From Pseudoalteromonas luteoviolacea S2607 (GTDB taxonomy: Bacteria > Pseudomonadota > Gammaproteobacteria > Enterobacterales > Alteromonadaceae), in contig NZ_AUXV01000067.1 of NCBI RefSeq assembly GCF_001625575.1, positions 124,001 to 188,000 on the forward strand: DNA of 64,000 nt. Direction: 5' to 3'. Positions within the stretch are counted from its first letter, which is position 1. Every line of letters starts with the position of its first letter. The notes under the pieces are model-generated. The model made no database searches and had not been told where the DNA came from. It worked only from the letters and a program-made list of their open reading frames with translations. A program made the position numbers and the translations under genes. Of the stretch, positions 8,401 through 17,764 are shown piece after piece.

Positions 8401-11400
8401 GAACAGGTGATGATGTCATTCGCACCAATGGCGGTACTGATGCGGTGTATGCAGGCCCCGGTGAAGATACCATTTATATTTCTGACAACACGTTTACTCG
8501 TATCGACGGGGGTGGTAATACAGATATATTAATCTTTGAAGGCGCAGGCATTAATCTAAATCTCGCAGCACAAGCATCTCGTGTTCGTAATGTTGAGGTG
8601 TTTGATATTCGAGGCTCTGGTGCAAACTCCATTACACTCAATAAAAGTGTCAGCAGCAACTCAAACTTGCGCATTTTGGGGGATGATGATGACTACATTG
8701 GTGCAGCGAACAACCAATGGGTTGATTCAGGCACAACGCAAGTTATCGACAATATCACCTATAAAGTGTTTACAGCAGGCTCTGCAACGATGTTAGTGCA
8801 AGACGGTGTGAGTATTGCTGTTAACAATGCGCCTACCATTGAAGCGCAATCTTTTACTGTGAGTGAAGCCTCTGCGAGTGGCACTGAGATTGGTACTATT
8901 TTGGCCGATCCTAATGATGTCGGCGACTTTGTAACTTTCCAAATCTTAAGTGGCAACATAGACGGTGACTTAGTACTAGATGCACAAACTGGTGTATTAA
9001 GCATCAGTTCCGAAATTTCTCGTTTAGACTTTGAAAACACCTCAACGTATAACTTAGAGGTCATCGTTTATGACCAATACAACACAACGGATGTGGCAAG
9101 CATTACCGTTGATGTATTAGATATGGAAGCCATGACCATCAGCTTCGCAGGAGACGCAAGTGGTGAGGGCAGTTATTGGGGTAATAATACGGTTCTTGAA
9201 TTGCTCGGAATGAATTCACCGGATTGGGCATCAACTGAAACAAAAATGACTTGGACGCTACCTGATGAAGATACTGGCGCGGCAACATGGCCCGCGTTTA
9301 GAGTACAGTCTGGTGGTAAAATTCATTATGTGGGTGGTCTTGATGTCTTTGGTGGTTGGGTTGAAGCAGATATCCCACTAGCCATGGACTTAAAATACCC
9401 TGATGAAATTCAAGTAGGTCAACCCGTTAATCTAACCACGCAATTTAAAGTGGACCCACATTCTAACTTTATGGCGTCATCCCCTGGTGTGCAAATCTCA
9501 GCTGAGTTAATTGTTGAAGATTTCTTCATGAGCTTTGAGTCTGAGGTATTCCCAAATCTGAATGACACAACCAAGATTGATTATGGCTCATATAAGAAAA
9601 GTGTCGGTTCGGAGTCATCTGGCGTTTATGGAGACAACTGTGCCAATGCTTTAAATCGTGCCGATTGTTACAAGTTGGACGAGGGTGTGGAGGTTTATGA
9701 TTTAACACGTGAGCTAACGGATGACGAAATTGCTACGCTCATTGCAGAACATCACTATGAGTTATCGCTAGCAACAACAATTGCGCACGCAAGACAAGTT
9801 AGTTCAAACCTAACGTACGATACCAGCATGGTTGACGGCGACTACCTTGTGGATGTTGTTTATGCCCATCTAGGTGCGACGGATGGATTTGAGATTATCA
9901 GCACCGATCACTCTGACCCATTGGCATCGATCACATCTTTCGTCCGTACTGAAACGACAGACGAAGAGATTGCTTTATATATCAGAAATCTAACCCGCGA
10001 TACATTAGCTGCTGATGTCGCAAACAGCGCTAGAAAAGCGATTGAGAAAGCCATTAACTTAGAGGTAGATAAGTTACGCTTCCTCGCCGGTCATGACTTA
10101 ATTGATTGGGTGTCTGAAGAGGTATATTGGGGGAAAAATTGGACCAAATGGCATGCTAAAGCGGGCATGGAAGCGGTCGAAGGCACCTCTGAGCAGTGTA
10201 TTGACGACTTTTATGCACCAGTTGGCGAAGATTTGTATCGTAGCTATAAATTCAGCACCTTAGATACCTTTGTTAGTATTACATTGGATTTGTTCCAAGA
10301 TTTTGAATTGAACGTCGAGCCTTCAGCAATCTTAGTGTTAGAAGATGGCACAGAAATTTATTTTGACCCAGAAGATGACATCGTATTCACGCCAGAGCTT
10401 GCGCATGATGTTAATAACGATGGCATGATCGATGCCACATTAACGGTTGATGTTCAGTCTAAGTTTGTGAACAACAGTAAAATGAAAGCGTCATATAAAA
10501 TGCCGTTTAAGTTCTTAGAGTTTTCTTACAATGTGCAAGAGGCGGTATGTACTGATGCCCAAGCCTACTTTATGGGTAAGCAAGGCATACAGTACGAAAA
10601 AGGTTCATATGGCCCGTTAATGGATAGTGAGTGGGTGTTCGAGTTTTCTGACACGGATTTTGGTGGCCCAACTGAGATCACACTGGCACAAAATTCATAT
10701 ACCACGCACCTATCGTTTGACTTATGTAATACCAATGGCGTGTGCGGCGAGCCGGTATTGTCTTACAAAAATAATGCGCCAGTGGCATCTGATATCACAG
10801 TAACGGGTGACTTTATTGGTAAGTTTGCTGTACTAGGGACTTATACTTACTCGGATCCAGATGGTGACATCGAAGAGGCGACGCGTTTTCAATGGTATCG
10901 CTCTGCAACGGGCAGTGAGACAGATGCACAAGTGATTGATGGTGAACTCTACCAATCATATACCTTGGCATTAGACGATATTGATAACTATGTGGCATTT
11001 TGTGTGACACCTGACGATGGCACAGATCTTGGCAGTCCAGCATGTTCTGAATGGACTTATGTAGAAAGCCCATTCCACAAAGACTTGTCTATCATCAATG
11101 GCTTCGGTCAATCTATTGTGTTTGATGGCGCTGATCAGAGCATGGTTCAAACTCTGAATTCAGGTTTCAATCCGAATAGCTCCTATACAATAGAAGCGTG
11201 GGTGAAAGTGAATGTATTGAACCCAGATGATAATTCAAACTTAATTACCTTTACACAGGGAGAGAATACCTCAAAAGCTGCAATCAGAATTTTAACTGAT
11301 GGCCGTTTACGTATCAAAGCAACCAATACCACATTTAAATCGACAGAAACAGTGACTGTTGGTCAGTGGCAGCATTATGCCATCAGCTATGATCAGCCAA

Positions 11401-12632
11401 CACAACAGTTATCTGTGTATTTAGATGGTGAATTGATCATCTCTGAAGTTGACGCTGCTGATTCAAGTAATGTGTATTTTGTATGGGGATCAGGCAATGA
11501 TGGTGTGAGTAAAAAACTCAATGGTCAAATTGATGAGATCCGCGTTTGGAATCAAGCGCTATCGCAAGAGACGATTGCAGCTCATCGAGCATTAAGTGCG
11601 TCTTTAAATGACTCAAGGCTTGTGTCTTATTACAACTTCGATACTGTAGTTGACGGTGAAGTAAAAGATTTAGTTGATCAAAGTACGATGTCCCTAGTAA
11701 ACAGCCCTGACATCGAAAAGCATGACACCTACTTAAAGTTTGATGGTAATGGTGATTATATCAACATTGCTGATGCTAGCGACGGTTCGATAGATTTTGC
11801 TGGAGAAAACTTTACTGCTTCAGCCTGGATTTACTTAGAGCCGGGTTCGAATGGCACAAACCGTAACATTTTTGCGAAAAAAATCTCTGCAGCTCCAGGT
11901 TACAAAGGTTGGAGTTTAAGTGTGAACAGTTCAAACCGTTTGCAATATCATCATGATGCTGTCAACGATGGTAAAAAGACTTACTCAGGAGGCACGTTTA
12001 AGACGGGTCGTTGGTATCATGTTGCAGTGGTCGCCGATTGGGAAGGTGGCAAGGTGAGACTGTATATTAACGGTAGTGAAGTTGGCGGAAATGGCAGTGG
12101 TCTAGGGAATAAACGTAATCTGAACAACCATGTACCACTGCGTATTGGCGCATATAGCTCTACCAATACGACATCAAACACTTTCAAAGGTCACATTGAT
12201 GATGTCGCTATATGGACGCGTGCATTGTCTGAGGATGAGCTGAATATTTGTAAAGATGAAATGGCGTTGGGCTGCGAACAAGACCTATTACTCTATTATG
12301 ACTTCGAGCAGGAAGCCCATAAAAACAAAGCTGTTGATAGATACAACGGCACTATTTTTGGTGCAGCTGAAGTCAATCATGGTCTTGATGTTAAGTTTAC
12401 CACGACTGAGTATGCCTCTTTTGTCGGTAAGCTACCAGGTGGCACGGGTGTGACGTTTGGACTCGCTGATGCGCCTGCTTATGGTGACGTGGTCATCAAT
12501 GAGTATTCAGGCGAATTTACCTATACACCAAATGGTAGCGCAAACGTCGCCAGCGATTCGTTTAGTTATGTCGTTTACGATAACAATGAGGGGTATAGTC
12601 TCAAGCAGGTTGTTACCATTGAGTTTGAATAA
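5463..12632 (+). CDS. Giant exported mosaic protein: H-lectin-like, cadherin-like, FG-GAP and LamG domains
   Basis: A 2389-residue secreted or surface protein of unknown function, probably binding carbohydrate. The start at 5463 follows AGGGGG and gives a Sec signal peptide (cleavage near residue 24, STEAA-MA). Approximate layout: 30-350, three modules like H-type lectins (F..PIVFGQ, GFEAVLESE, LGWIAFAEP); 345-430, cadherin-like; 436-956, seven FG-GAP repeats with calcium loops such as DVNGDGFDD; 957-1013, an RTX-like GTEGDDIITG stretch; 1119-1219, second cadherin-like domain; 1220-1769, no recognised domain, cysteines present; 1770-1869, Ig-like; 1876-2052 and 2089-2266, two LamG domains; 2312-2389, a tandem-Ig-like end. 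No C-terminal sorting signal or membrane anchor is visible. It is monocistronic, ending at a strong terminator. Confidence 0.88.
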   Translation: MMRTKLCLALLTLGATVPNSTEAAMAPLTIHVDENTKTNTTIGQVSFVNGESDKTVRLEVGKTDIKNWVTNGEAFEPISFASSFTQAPIVFGQIQSNSDYAVEYEVSTYSYSGITSKNNSRLLMRHRLDNVSAQGFEAVLESELDKKGTSVIQSFINTGEGETLGWIAFAEPISALWNNKPFEVSSTGTAVTHQVHGHAFSAPITETPTILTSLASYNGTSQSGVAIDEVSANRVKVHIDNIDDDAHAAENVNVFALQGSGLLFTESLAIVGETGVIKVSDSGSDAPFSITFSKSYNNPVVFVQAVGIDKDIVDAAVRFNFVAPMMLQGYLHADNESVVPNRFGEFELHYQIFEAGRWDIPLEHYSYEIVSGNDAGVFSIDAIKGDIKVADQTQLDFELGNNQYVLTVRVKDGAGNTYDSTVTINVNDINDSLNNNAQSIDGLEAADWTGWTVAPAGDVNGDGFDDIIVGSPQADVRRSDGSLILEDNGAAYVLFSDATGTFPSLTEVRQGTQGFGIMGAASGDNAGFAVAGGVDINGDGLSDVVVGAPYAGTNGENSGSTYVIFGKTDTNYVPLSDLNEGGSDDGFAIHGAYTEDYAGGTLVVGDVNGDGLGDIVIGETVTRFLAGTGSFELRDLLEDGTADPNLAYVVYGKKDNNMVQLANVATDYNTQGFAITRPSRRLFSGWHYGAQVLPTGDFNSDGLTDFIVSHGLYVDTSGTSYVAYGRIGGESIKYNSIKSNGNGIKIIPEGSGNYGFNFGRASLNTLPSFTTSHVGDVNADGVDDIALLLTDTGCCSAIDHPRAYILFGGVNVADEINLADIAQGNGGFVIHNDASNIDHSDLQVILGSIGGAGDLNGDGFDDIIIGDPFAEDNKGRVYVVYGRAGTDPVYLSEIIETKQGFYSEGNGGEQLGQFIASAGDINGDGIKDIQFGTPSADKNNLNNTGAVYVLNGDGNLVTLWGTEGDDIITGAAIADNIAAGTGDDVIRTNGGTDAVYAGPGEDTIYISDNTFTRIDGGGNTDILIFEGAGINLNLAAQASRVRNVEVFDIRGSGANSITLNKSVSSNSNLRILGDDDDYIGAANNQWVDSGTTQVIDNITYKVFTAGSATMLVQDGVSIAVNNAPTIEAQSFTVSEASASGTEIGTILADPNDVGDFVTFQILSGNIDGDLVLDAQTGVLSISSEISRLDFENTSTYNLEVIVYDQYNTTDVASITVDVLDMEAMTISFAGDASGEGSYWGNNTVLELLGMNSPDWASTETKMTWTLPDEDTGAATWPAFRVQSGGKIHYVGGLDVFGGWVEADIPLAMDLKYPDEIQVGQPVNLTTQFKVDPHSNFMASSPGVQISAELIVEDFFMSFESEVFPNLNDTTKIDYGSYKKSVGSESSGVYGDNCANALNRADCYKLDEGVEVYDLTRELTDDEIATLIAEHHYELSLATTIAHARQVSSNLTYDTSMVDGDYLVDVVYAHLGATDGFEIISTDHSDPLASITSFVRTETTDEEIALYIRNLTRDTLAADVANSARKAIEKAINLEVDKLRFLAGHDLIDWVSEEVYWGKNWTKWHAKAGMEAVEGTSEQCIDDFYAPVGEDLYRSYKFSTLDTFVSITLDLFQDFELNVEPSAILVLEDGTEIYFDPEDDIVFTPELAHDVNNDGMIDATLTVDVQSKFVNNSKMKASYKMPFKFLEFSYNVQEAVCTDAQAYFMGKQGIQYEKGSYGPLMDSEWVFEFSDTDFGGPTEITLAQNSYTTHLSFDLCNTNGVCGEPVLSYKNNAPVASDITVTGDFIGKFAVLGTYTYSDPDGDIEEATRFQWYRSATGSETDAQVIDGELYQSYTLALDDIDNYVAFCVTPDDGTDLGSPACSEWTYVESPFHKDLSIINGFGQSIVFDGADQSMVQTLNSGFNPNSSYTIEAWVKVNVLNPDDNSNLITFTQGENTSKAAIRILTDGRLRIKATNTTFKSTETVTVGQWQHYAISYDQPTQQLSVYLDGELIISEVDAADSSNVYFVWGSGNDGVSKKLNGQIDEIRVWNQALSQETIAAHRALSASLNDSRLVSYYNFDTVVDGEVKDLVDQSTMSLVNSPDIEKHDTYLKFDGNGDYINIADASDGSIDFAGENFTASAWIYLEPGSNGTNRNIFAKKISAAPGYKGWSLSVNSSNRLQYHHDAVNDGKKTYSGGTFKTGRWYHVAVVADWEGGKVRLYINGSEVGGNGSGLGNKRNLNNHVPLRIGAYSSTNTTSNTFKGHIDDVAIWTRALSEDELNICKDEMALGCEQDLLLYYDFEQEAHKNKAVDRYNGTIFGAAEVNHGLDVKFTTTEYASFVGKLPGGTGVTFGLADAPAYGDVVINEYSGEFTYTPNGSANVASDSFSYVVYDNNEGYSLKQVVTIEFE

Positions 12633-12655
12633 GTTTATTCATGCATAAAAAGTAC

Positions 12656-12690
12656 AAAGCCGCGATACCAAAAGTGTCGCGGCTTTTTTA
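12656..12690 (+). terminator. Rho-independent terminator after the giant gene
   Basis: AAAGCCGCGA (12656-12665) pairs with TCGCGGCTTT (12677-12686), followed by a T-run. The rest of the gap to 12971 holds no gene and no recognisable Pho box. Confidence 0.93.
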
Positions 12691-12971
12691 TCTTGATAAG
12701 TCACCTAAGGTATTGCACAGCTAGGTTTTCTGAATCTTGCAATAGCTTGAACTTTTAGCTGTTTGCTAAAGTCTTTATCAATATACTGTTCCTGTTAACT
12801 CGGTACATCTCATGGTCTTTGGTTAGTATATCCAAATTAGATAATTCTTTTTAATACAATAATGTAAGAATAAAAATGTAACCCCCATGACATGTTCCTG
12901 AAATAAAAAAGTCATTTTTTGTACGTACACTTGCGCGTGCTCACAATTGATTACGTTTTAGGAACATTCGA

Positions 12972-14654
12972 ATGAAAATGAAATTTGTTGCACTCGCAGT
13001 GTCTGCGGCTTTACTTACTGGTTGTAATGATGACACTCAAACTGTTGAAGTCGTTAAGGAAGTTGAGGTTACGAAAGAAGTTGAAGTGGTAAAGGAAGTC
13101 GTTAAAGAGGTACCTCCGACACCAGTCACCTCTGTTAAAAATGTCATTTTAATGATTGGTGACGGCATGGGCCCTCAGCAAGTTGGCCTGCTTGAAGAGT
13201 ATGCACAGCGCGCACCTAATTCAGTATACAAAAATAAAAATAACCAAACCGCGCTTTCTAAGTTTGCCAATGCAGGCCACTTGGGCTTATCGCTGAACGC
13301 TCCACATGGACCAACAGGCAGCCTAGTTACAGACTCCGCGTGTTCTGCAACACAGCTAGCGACAGGTATTTCTGCAGGTTCTGAGATGATAGGCTTAGAC
13401 ACTCAGGGCAATAAAGTTGCGACCATCTTAGAGAAAGCGAAAGCGATGGGTAAAGCGACAGGTTTAGTTTCGGATACTCGTATTACTCATGCGACACCTG
13501 CTGCTTTTGCTTCACACCAACCTCACCGTTCTTATGAAGACAAAATCGCGGCTGAACTTATTTCTTCTGGTAATGTAGACGTGATGCTTTCGGGTGGAGC
13601 ACGTGTTTTCTTACCTCAAGACGTTGCATCAAATGAAGCGGTTCAAAAGCAGCTTGCCGAGCTCGGGATGCCTAGCGGTGTTTATAAAAAGTCTAAGCGT
13701 AGTGACAACGAGAACCTAGTTGTTGAAGCAAAAGATCAACACGGCTATGCATTGGCATTTGATAAAACCCAATTGATGGATGTAGAAGGCGATAAGCTAT
13801 TGGGTTTATTTGCAAACTCGGGTATGGCTGATGGTATCGCATACAGAAAATGTCAGCAGGATAACAGCTGTACACAACCTTCATTAAAAGAGATGACAGT
13901 CAAAGCGCTTGATGTGTTATCTAAAGATGAAGACGGCTTTTTCTTGATGATTGAAGGTGGTCAAATTGATTGGGCTGGCCACGCGAATGACGCTGGCTGG
14001 ATGCTAAATGAATTACTTAAGTTTGATGAAGCAGTTGAAGCTGTTCATGAGTGGGTTAAAGACCGCAACGATACGCTAGTTGTTGTAACCGCTGACCATG
14101 AGACGGGTAGCTTTGGTTTTAGCTATTCAAATCACAATACGCCAGAGGCGGTTGCATTGCCAGGTGATGGCATGGGTGATGCTCTGTATAAACCAAAATT
14201 CAACTTTGGTGCATTAAGTCTACTCGATACGCTTTACAATCAGGAAGGGACGTTCTACGACATCATGGGGGACGTAGATGGCAGTTACAACTTTGCAAAT
14301 AGCAGTGCAGAGCAGTGGCAAACGGCCATTACAAAGCATACGCCCTATACAGTAACCCTTGAGCAAGCTGCAACGATTCACGAGTCTCATGAAACAAATG
14401 ACGATGGTCATCCGTTGCCGCATTTTGAAGATTTTTCTGATTTCTATGTATACGGTACGGAAGACTTCACAGGTAAGATTGCGCGAGTTGTTGCAACACA
14501 GCAAAATGTGGTTTGGGGCACTGGTACCCACACAGCTGCGCCAGTACCTGTATATGCATTTGGACCAGAGGGCATTACTAAACAATTCTCAACATTGCAG
14601 CATCACGTCGATATTGCCAATAAAATGATGGCGGCTCTGGGTGTTAACGAATAA
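12972..14654 (+). CDS. Lipoprotein alkaline phosphatase (PhoA family, Vibrio-like active site)
   Basis: A zinc/magnesium phosphomonoesterase that releases phosphate from organic esters outside the cytoplasm. The 560-residue precursor has lipobox LTGC (Cys18), then an unusual Val/Glu/Lys-rich spacer (about residues 24-47, repeated VEV-KEV units) and the catalytic domain. Seen motifs: ILMIGDGMG (Asp64, metal), TDSACSAT (catalytic Ser122), THATPAAFASH, IEGGQIDWAGHAND, VVTADHETG, and a late GTHTAAPVPVYAFGP. Against E. coli PhoA, Asp153 corresponds to His and Lys328 to Trp, the pair known from Vibrio alkaline phosphatase. Lipid anchoring suggests a membrane-tethered enzyme. It has its own UUCG-looped terminator. 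Confidence 0.93.
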   Translation: MKMKFVALAVSAALLTGCNDDTQTVEVVKEVEVTKEVEVVKEVVKEVPPTPVTSVKNVILMIGDGMGPQQVGLLEEYAQRAPNSVYKNKNNQTALSKFANAGHLGLSLNAPHGPTGSLVTDSACSATQLATGISAGSEMIGLDTQGNKVATILEKAKAMGKATGLVSDTRITHATPAAFASHQPHRSYEDKIAAELISSGNVDVMLSGGARVFLPQDVASNEAVQKQLAELGMPSGVYKKSKRSDNENLVVEAKDQHGYALAFDKTQLMDVEGDKLLGLFANSGMADGIAYRKCQQDNSCTQPSLKEMTVKALDVLSKDEDGFFLMIEGGQIDWAGHANDAGWMLNELLKFDEAVEAVHEWVKDRNDTLVVVTADHETGSFGFSYSNHNTPEAVALPGDGMGDALYKPKFNFGALSLLDTLYNQEGTFYDIMGDVDGSYNFANSSAEQWQTAITKHTPYTVTLEQAATIHESHETNDDGHPLPHFEDFSDFYVYGTEDFTGKIARVVATQQNVVWGTGTHTAAPVPVYAFGPEGITKQFSTLQHHVDIANKMMAALGVNE

Positions 14655-14681
14655 ATAAGAAGCTGTTCAATCCAAACAGAC

Positions 14682-14709
14682 AAAGCCATTCTTCGGAATG
14701 GCTTTTTTA
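14682..14709. terminator. UUCG-tetraloop terminator between alkaline phosphatase and the GGDEF/EAL gene
   Basis: AAAGCCATTC (14682-14691), loop TTCG, GAATGGCTTT (14696-14705), then T-run. The genes on either side converge; it is strongest for the rightward phosphatase and may also serve the leftward gene. Confidence 0.93.
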
Positions 14710-14713
14710 CTTT

Positions 14714-17700
14714 TTAAAGTTGCGCGTCTTGAGTTGTTAAATAGGCGATGAAATTGTCCATAGGCAGTGGCTTACTGTAAAAATAACCTTGGCCAAAATC
14801 ACAACCTGCTTGTTTAAGCAGTTCATGCTGCGTAGCTGTTTCAATACCTTCGGCGATGACTTTAAGTCCTAGCTGGTGAGCCATCAAAATCATTGTTTCA
14901 CACAATACCAAGTCGTCTTGATTATGCTCTATACCATCGACAAAGCGCTTATCAATCTTGATGAACTCGGTATCCATTTGCTTGAGATAAGCCAAAGAAG
15001 AGTAACCGGTACCGAAGTCATCCAGTGCTATTGAAAAACCTTGTTGAATGAGTTTGGTTAAACGTTTTTGGCTTCGTCCTTCACCTTGCATCATTAAGCC
15101 TTCTGTGATTTCCAGCACCAGCATATCGGGTGTTAATTGGTGCTTGGCTAGTTGGCCTTGCCAAGCTAATAGTGTGGTGTGCTTGGCACTGAATTGCACA
15201 GGAGATACATTAATGCTTAATTGCAAGTTAGTGCGTAAATGCTGAGTTTGTTTTAATACATCGACAGCTTGTGTAAAAGCAAATTCACCCAATTGATGGA
15301 TGAGTTGAGTTTCCTCAGCCAAAGGAATAAAGTTGGCGGGGCTGATCATGCCTTTGGTTGGATGCAGCCATCGAATTAAAGCCTCAGCTTTGGTGACTGC
15401 ACGGCTTTGCATAGAAACAATAGGTTGAAAATGCATGACAAATTGATTGGCACACAGTGCTTGTCGCATGTCCTTTAGCAGAATAATACGCTGCTCTGCT
15501 TGTTCTCGTAGCTCAGAACTAAACAATGCATATCCATTTCTACCCAGCTGCTTTGCCTTATACATTGCTTGATCCGCTGCTTTTAAGAGCTGCTCGGTAT
15601 TTTCACCATCTTGGGGTGCAAAAGCAATTCCAATACTGGCTGCGATATGACAGGTTTCGTCGGCTAACTCAAAAGGTGCTTTAACCTCAGTCAAGATTTG
15701 TTCTGCAAGCGCAATCGCTTGAGACTTGTCTGTGCAGTTATCATATACAAGGACAAATTCATCTCCCCCGATCCGGGTGAGGCGAGCAAAAGATTCTGTT
15801 GCTTTTTTTAGTCTTTGCGCAATTTGCGTAAGCAATAGATCGCCATAATAGTGACCCAATGTATCATTAATGTCTTTGAAGTGGTCGATATCCAGCAGAA
15901 GCACAGCAAACTTATGTTCTGACAACCCAAACAAGGTATTGAGCTGTTTCTTAAGGCTAGTGCGATTCGGTAAATCAGTCAGTTCATCGATATGGCTTTG
16001 TCGCCAAAGTTGCTCATCTTTGCGCTTTTTATCTGTAATATCGGCAAAAATACCGACTCTACGATACGGCTCACCATGTTCATCATAAACGGTATCGATC
16101 GTTAACCATTCTGTATAAAACTCGCCATTTTTACGTTTGTTTATGATCTCTCCTTGCCATTTACCAGAAGTGATCAGTGAGCGCCAAAGTTGTTCATAAA
16201 AGCTGGGGTCATGTTTTCCTGAGCTCAATATTGAGGTGGTTTTACCGATGGCTTCATGCTGTGCATAACCCGTTATTTTGCTAAACGCCGGGTTGGTATC
16301 CAATATATACCCTTGGGCATCGGTGATCACCATACACTCACTGCTATTATTGTATGTGAGCGCGGCGAGGTTAAGTGCTTCTTCTTGCTGTTTTTTCTGA
16401 CTGATATCGCGCATGATCAGTATCGCTTCATCTATATCAGCGATTTTATGTATACGGATCTCAAATACTGTGTTCTGGCTTTTATCTTTATGTGCGTATT
16501 CAAAAACGGTATTTGGTTTGTCCTGCAGTAACGCTAACGCGGCTTTAATTCGAATATTAATATGGGTAGGAAAAATATCGCTTAAGGCGTTGCGGCCTGT
16601 CACTCTACTTCCATGTTGATCGAGAATATTTGCTTGTTTATCTAAGCGGAGAAAATCATCAGGAAGTGCGTTTATTAACGTATTAATCTCAGCATGCTTA
16701 CGGTTTAGTTCATGCTCTGTTGTGATTCGAATATTGGCCATACGCTCAAAATGTTCAGCAAGATCGGCTAACTCTCTAGGCATGCTTTGTTGTTCTATTT
16801 TTACTGCCTTGCCTTGAGTTAACGCACCAATCGCATTACTAAAATCTTGCAGTGGTATTAGAAGTGTATTGCGTAATTGTTGACGACCTAGCCAAATTAA
16901 AAAACATACGGCAAGTAAGAATGCGACTAATATCAGCGCAAACTGTCGGTTTACTTCATGCAAAGCATCGTCGAACGGGAAATCAAAATAGATATTCAGT
17001 TCAGACTCTGGCTGCTCCAGAGGGAGACGCAAGTAGACATGATGTAGTCCATTATTGTCTTCTGAGATAGACACTTTATGAGACACATTACTGGGCCAGT
17101 CTTCACTGACGGGGCGACCCAGAGGCTTATCAGAGTATGGGTACTCAGCTACGACTTGTGCAAAATTGTCAGCGATCATGACCCGAGTACCAATTGGCAA
17201 AGGTAAATGAGAAAGAGATTCGCTCCAGTTGGTAAGGCGACGAACAGCAAAAATCACCATCTTGAGCTGATTCTCTTCATACACAGGCTGCGCGAAATTG
17301 AGGGTTGCTGTATGTACACTTCGGTCTTGTTGATATTCACCAATACTAAAACTTTGCGTTGTAACTGCCTGTAAAAAGTAGGCTCTATCAGCGATGCTAA
17401 TCGGATCAGTGAGAGGGTACAAAGAACAAAATACGCGCCCGCTGGGTGTTGCCAACCCAAAATTGGCAAATTCTTGATGGAGCAACTTGGCGTGGTGCAA
17501 TAGCTGAGGACAATCTGAAGTAGGCGATTGAAGTAATTGCTTGTTCGCTGCTAGTTGTTCTAAAAGTTGCTGTGTATCAGCAATTTCTACACGTTGCTGA
17601 GTCGCTATCTGATTGGCATAGAAGATCGCATCCTGCTCTTTGATGTGCAGTATGTCGGCTCGCTGCGCAAACAATAACGCTAAGATCAGTGTGAAGCCGG

Positions 17701-17764
17701 GCAATGACAGTAACAGCATCAACCTAGAAAAGCGTTGTTTTATTGTCGAATAAAGAATAATCAA
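14714..17764 (-). CDS. Membrane-bound PAS-GGDEF-EAL cyclic-di-GMP signalling protein
   Basis: Predicted to make and/or degrade cyclic di-GMP in response to an external signal. Layout (1016 residues): TM helix 14-33; periplasmic Cache-like sensor 35-270; TM helix 274-293; HAMP-like 293-345; degenerate PAS 360-455; PAS 463-580; GGDEF domain 585-750 with an intact RIGGDEF (666-670); EAL domain 765-1010 with intact EALIRW (794-799), DDFGTGYSS and VIAEGIET. No RxxD inhibitory site occurs five residues before GGDEF. Both domains look catalytically competent, so the net direction cannot be read from sequence. The ORF start is a TTG at 17762-17764 with weak upstream signal; the true start may be a few codons in. 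Confidence 0.93.
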   Translation of the reverse strand: MIILYSTIKQRFSRLMLLLSLPGFTLILALLFAQRADILHIKEQDAIFYANQIATQQRVEIADTQQLLEQLAANKQLLQSPTSDCPQLLHHAKLLHQEFANFGLATPSGRVFCSLYPLTDPISIADRAYFLQAVTTQSFSIGEYQQDRSVHTATLNFAQPVYEENQLKMVIFAVRRLTNWSESLSHLPLPIGTRVMIADNFAQVVAEYPYSDKPLGRPVSEDWPSNVSHKVSISEDNNGLHHVYLRLPLEQPESELNIYFDFPFDDALHEVNRQFALILVAFLLAVCFLIWLGRQQLRNTLLIPLQDFSNAIGALTQGKAVKIEQQSMPRELADLAEHFERMANIRITTEHELNRKHAEINTLINALPDDFLRLDKQANILDQHGSRVTGRNALSDIFPTHINIRIKAALALLQDKPNTVFEYAHKDKSQNTVFEIRIHKIADIDEAILIMRDISQKKQQEEALNLAALTYNNSSECMVITDAQGYILDTNPAFSKITGYAQHEAIGKTTSILSSGKHDPSFYEQLWRSLITSGKWQGEIINKRKNGEFYTEWLTIDTVYDEHGEPYRRVGIFADITDKKRKDEQLWRQSHIDELTDLPNRTSLKKQLNTLFGLSEHKFAVLLLDIDHFKDINDTLGHYYGDLLLTQIAQRLKKATESFARLTRIGGDEFVLVYDNCTDKSQAIALAEQILTEVKAPFELADETCHIAASIGIAFAPQDGENTEQLLKAADQAMYKAKQLGRNGYALFSSELREQAEQRIILLKDMRQALCANQFVMHFQPIVSMQSRAVTKAEALIRWLHPTKGMISPANFIPLAEETQLIHQLGEFAFTQAVDVLKQTQHLRTNLQLSINVSPVQFSAKHTTLLAWQGQLAKHQLTPDMLVLEITEGLMMQGEGRSQKRLTKLIQQGFSIALDDFGTGYSSLAYLKQMDTEFIKIDKRFVDGIEHNQDDLVLCETMILMAHQLGLKVIAEGIETATQHELLKQAGCDFGQGYFYSKPLPMDNFIAYLTTQDAQL

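Noticed and set aside
12690..12971. Pho box upstream of alkaline phosphatase
   Set aside because: TGTAA repeats and TGTAAC/GACATGT are present, but not with the 11-base direct-repeat period of PhoB sites.
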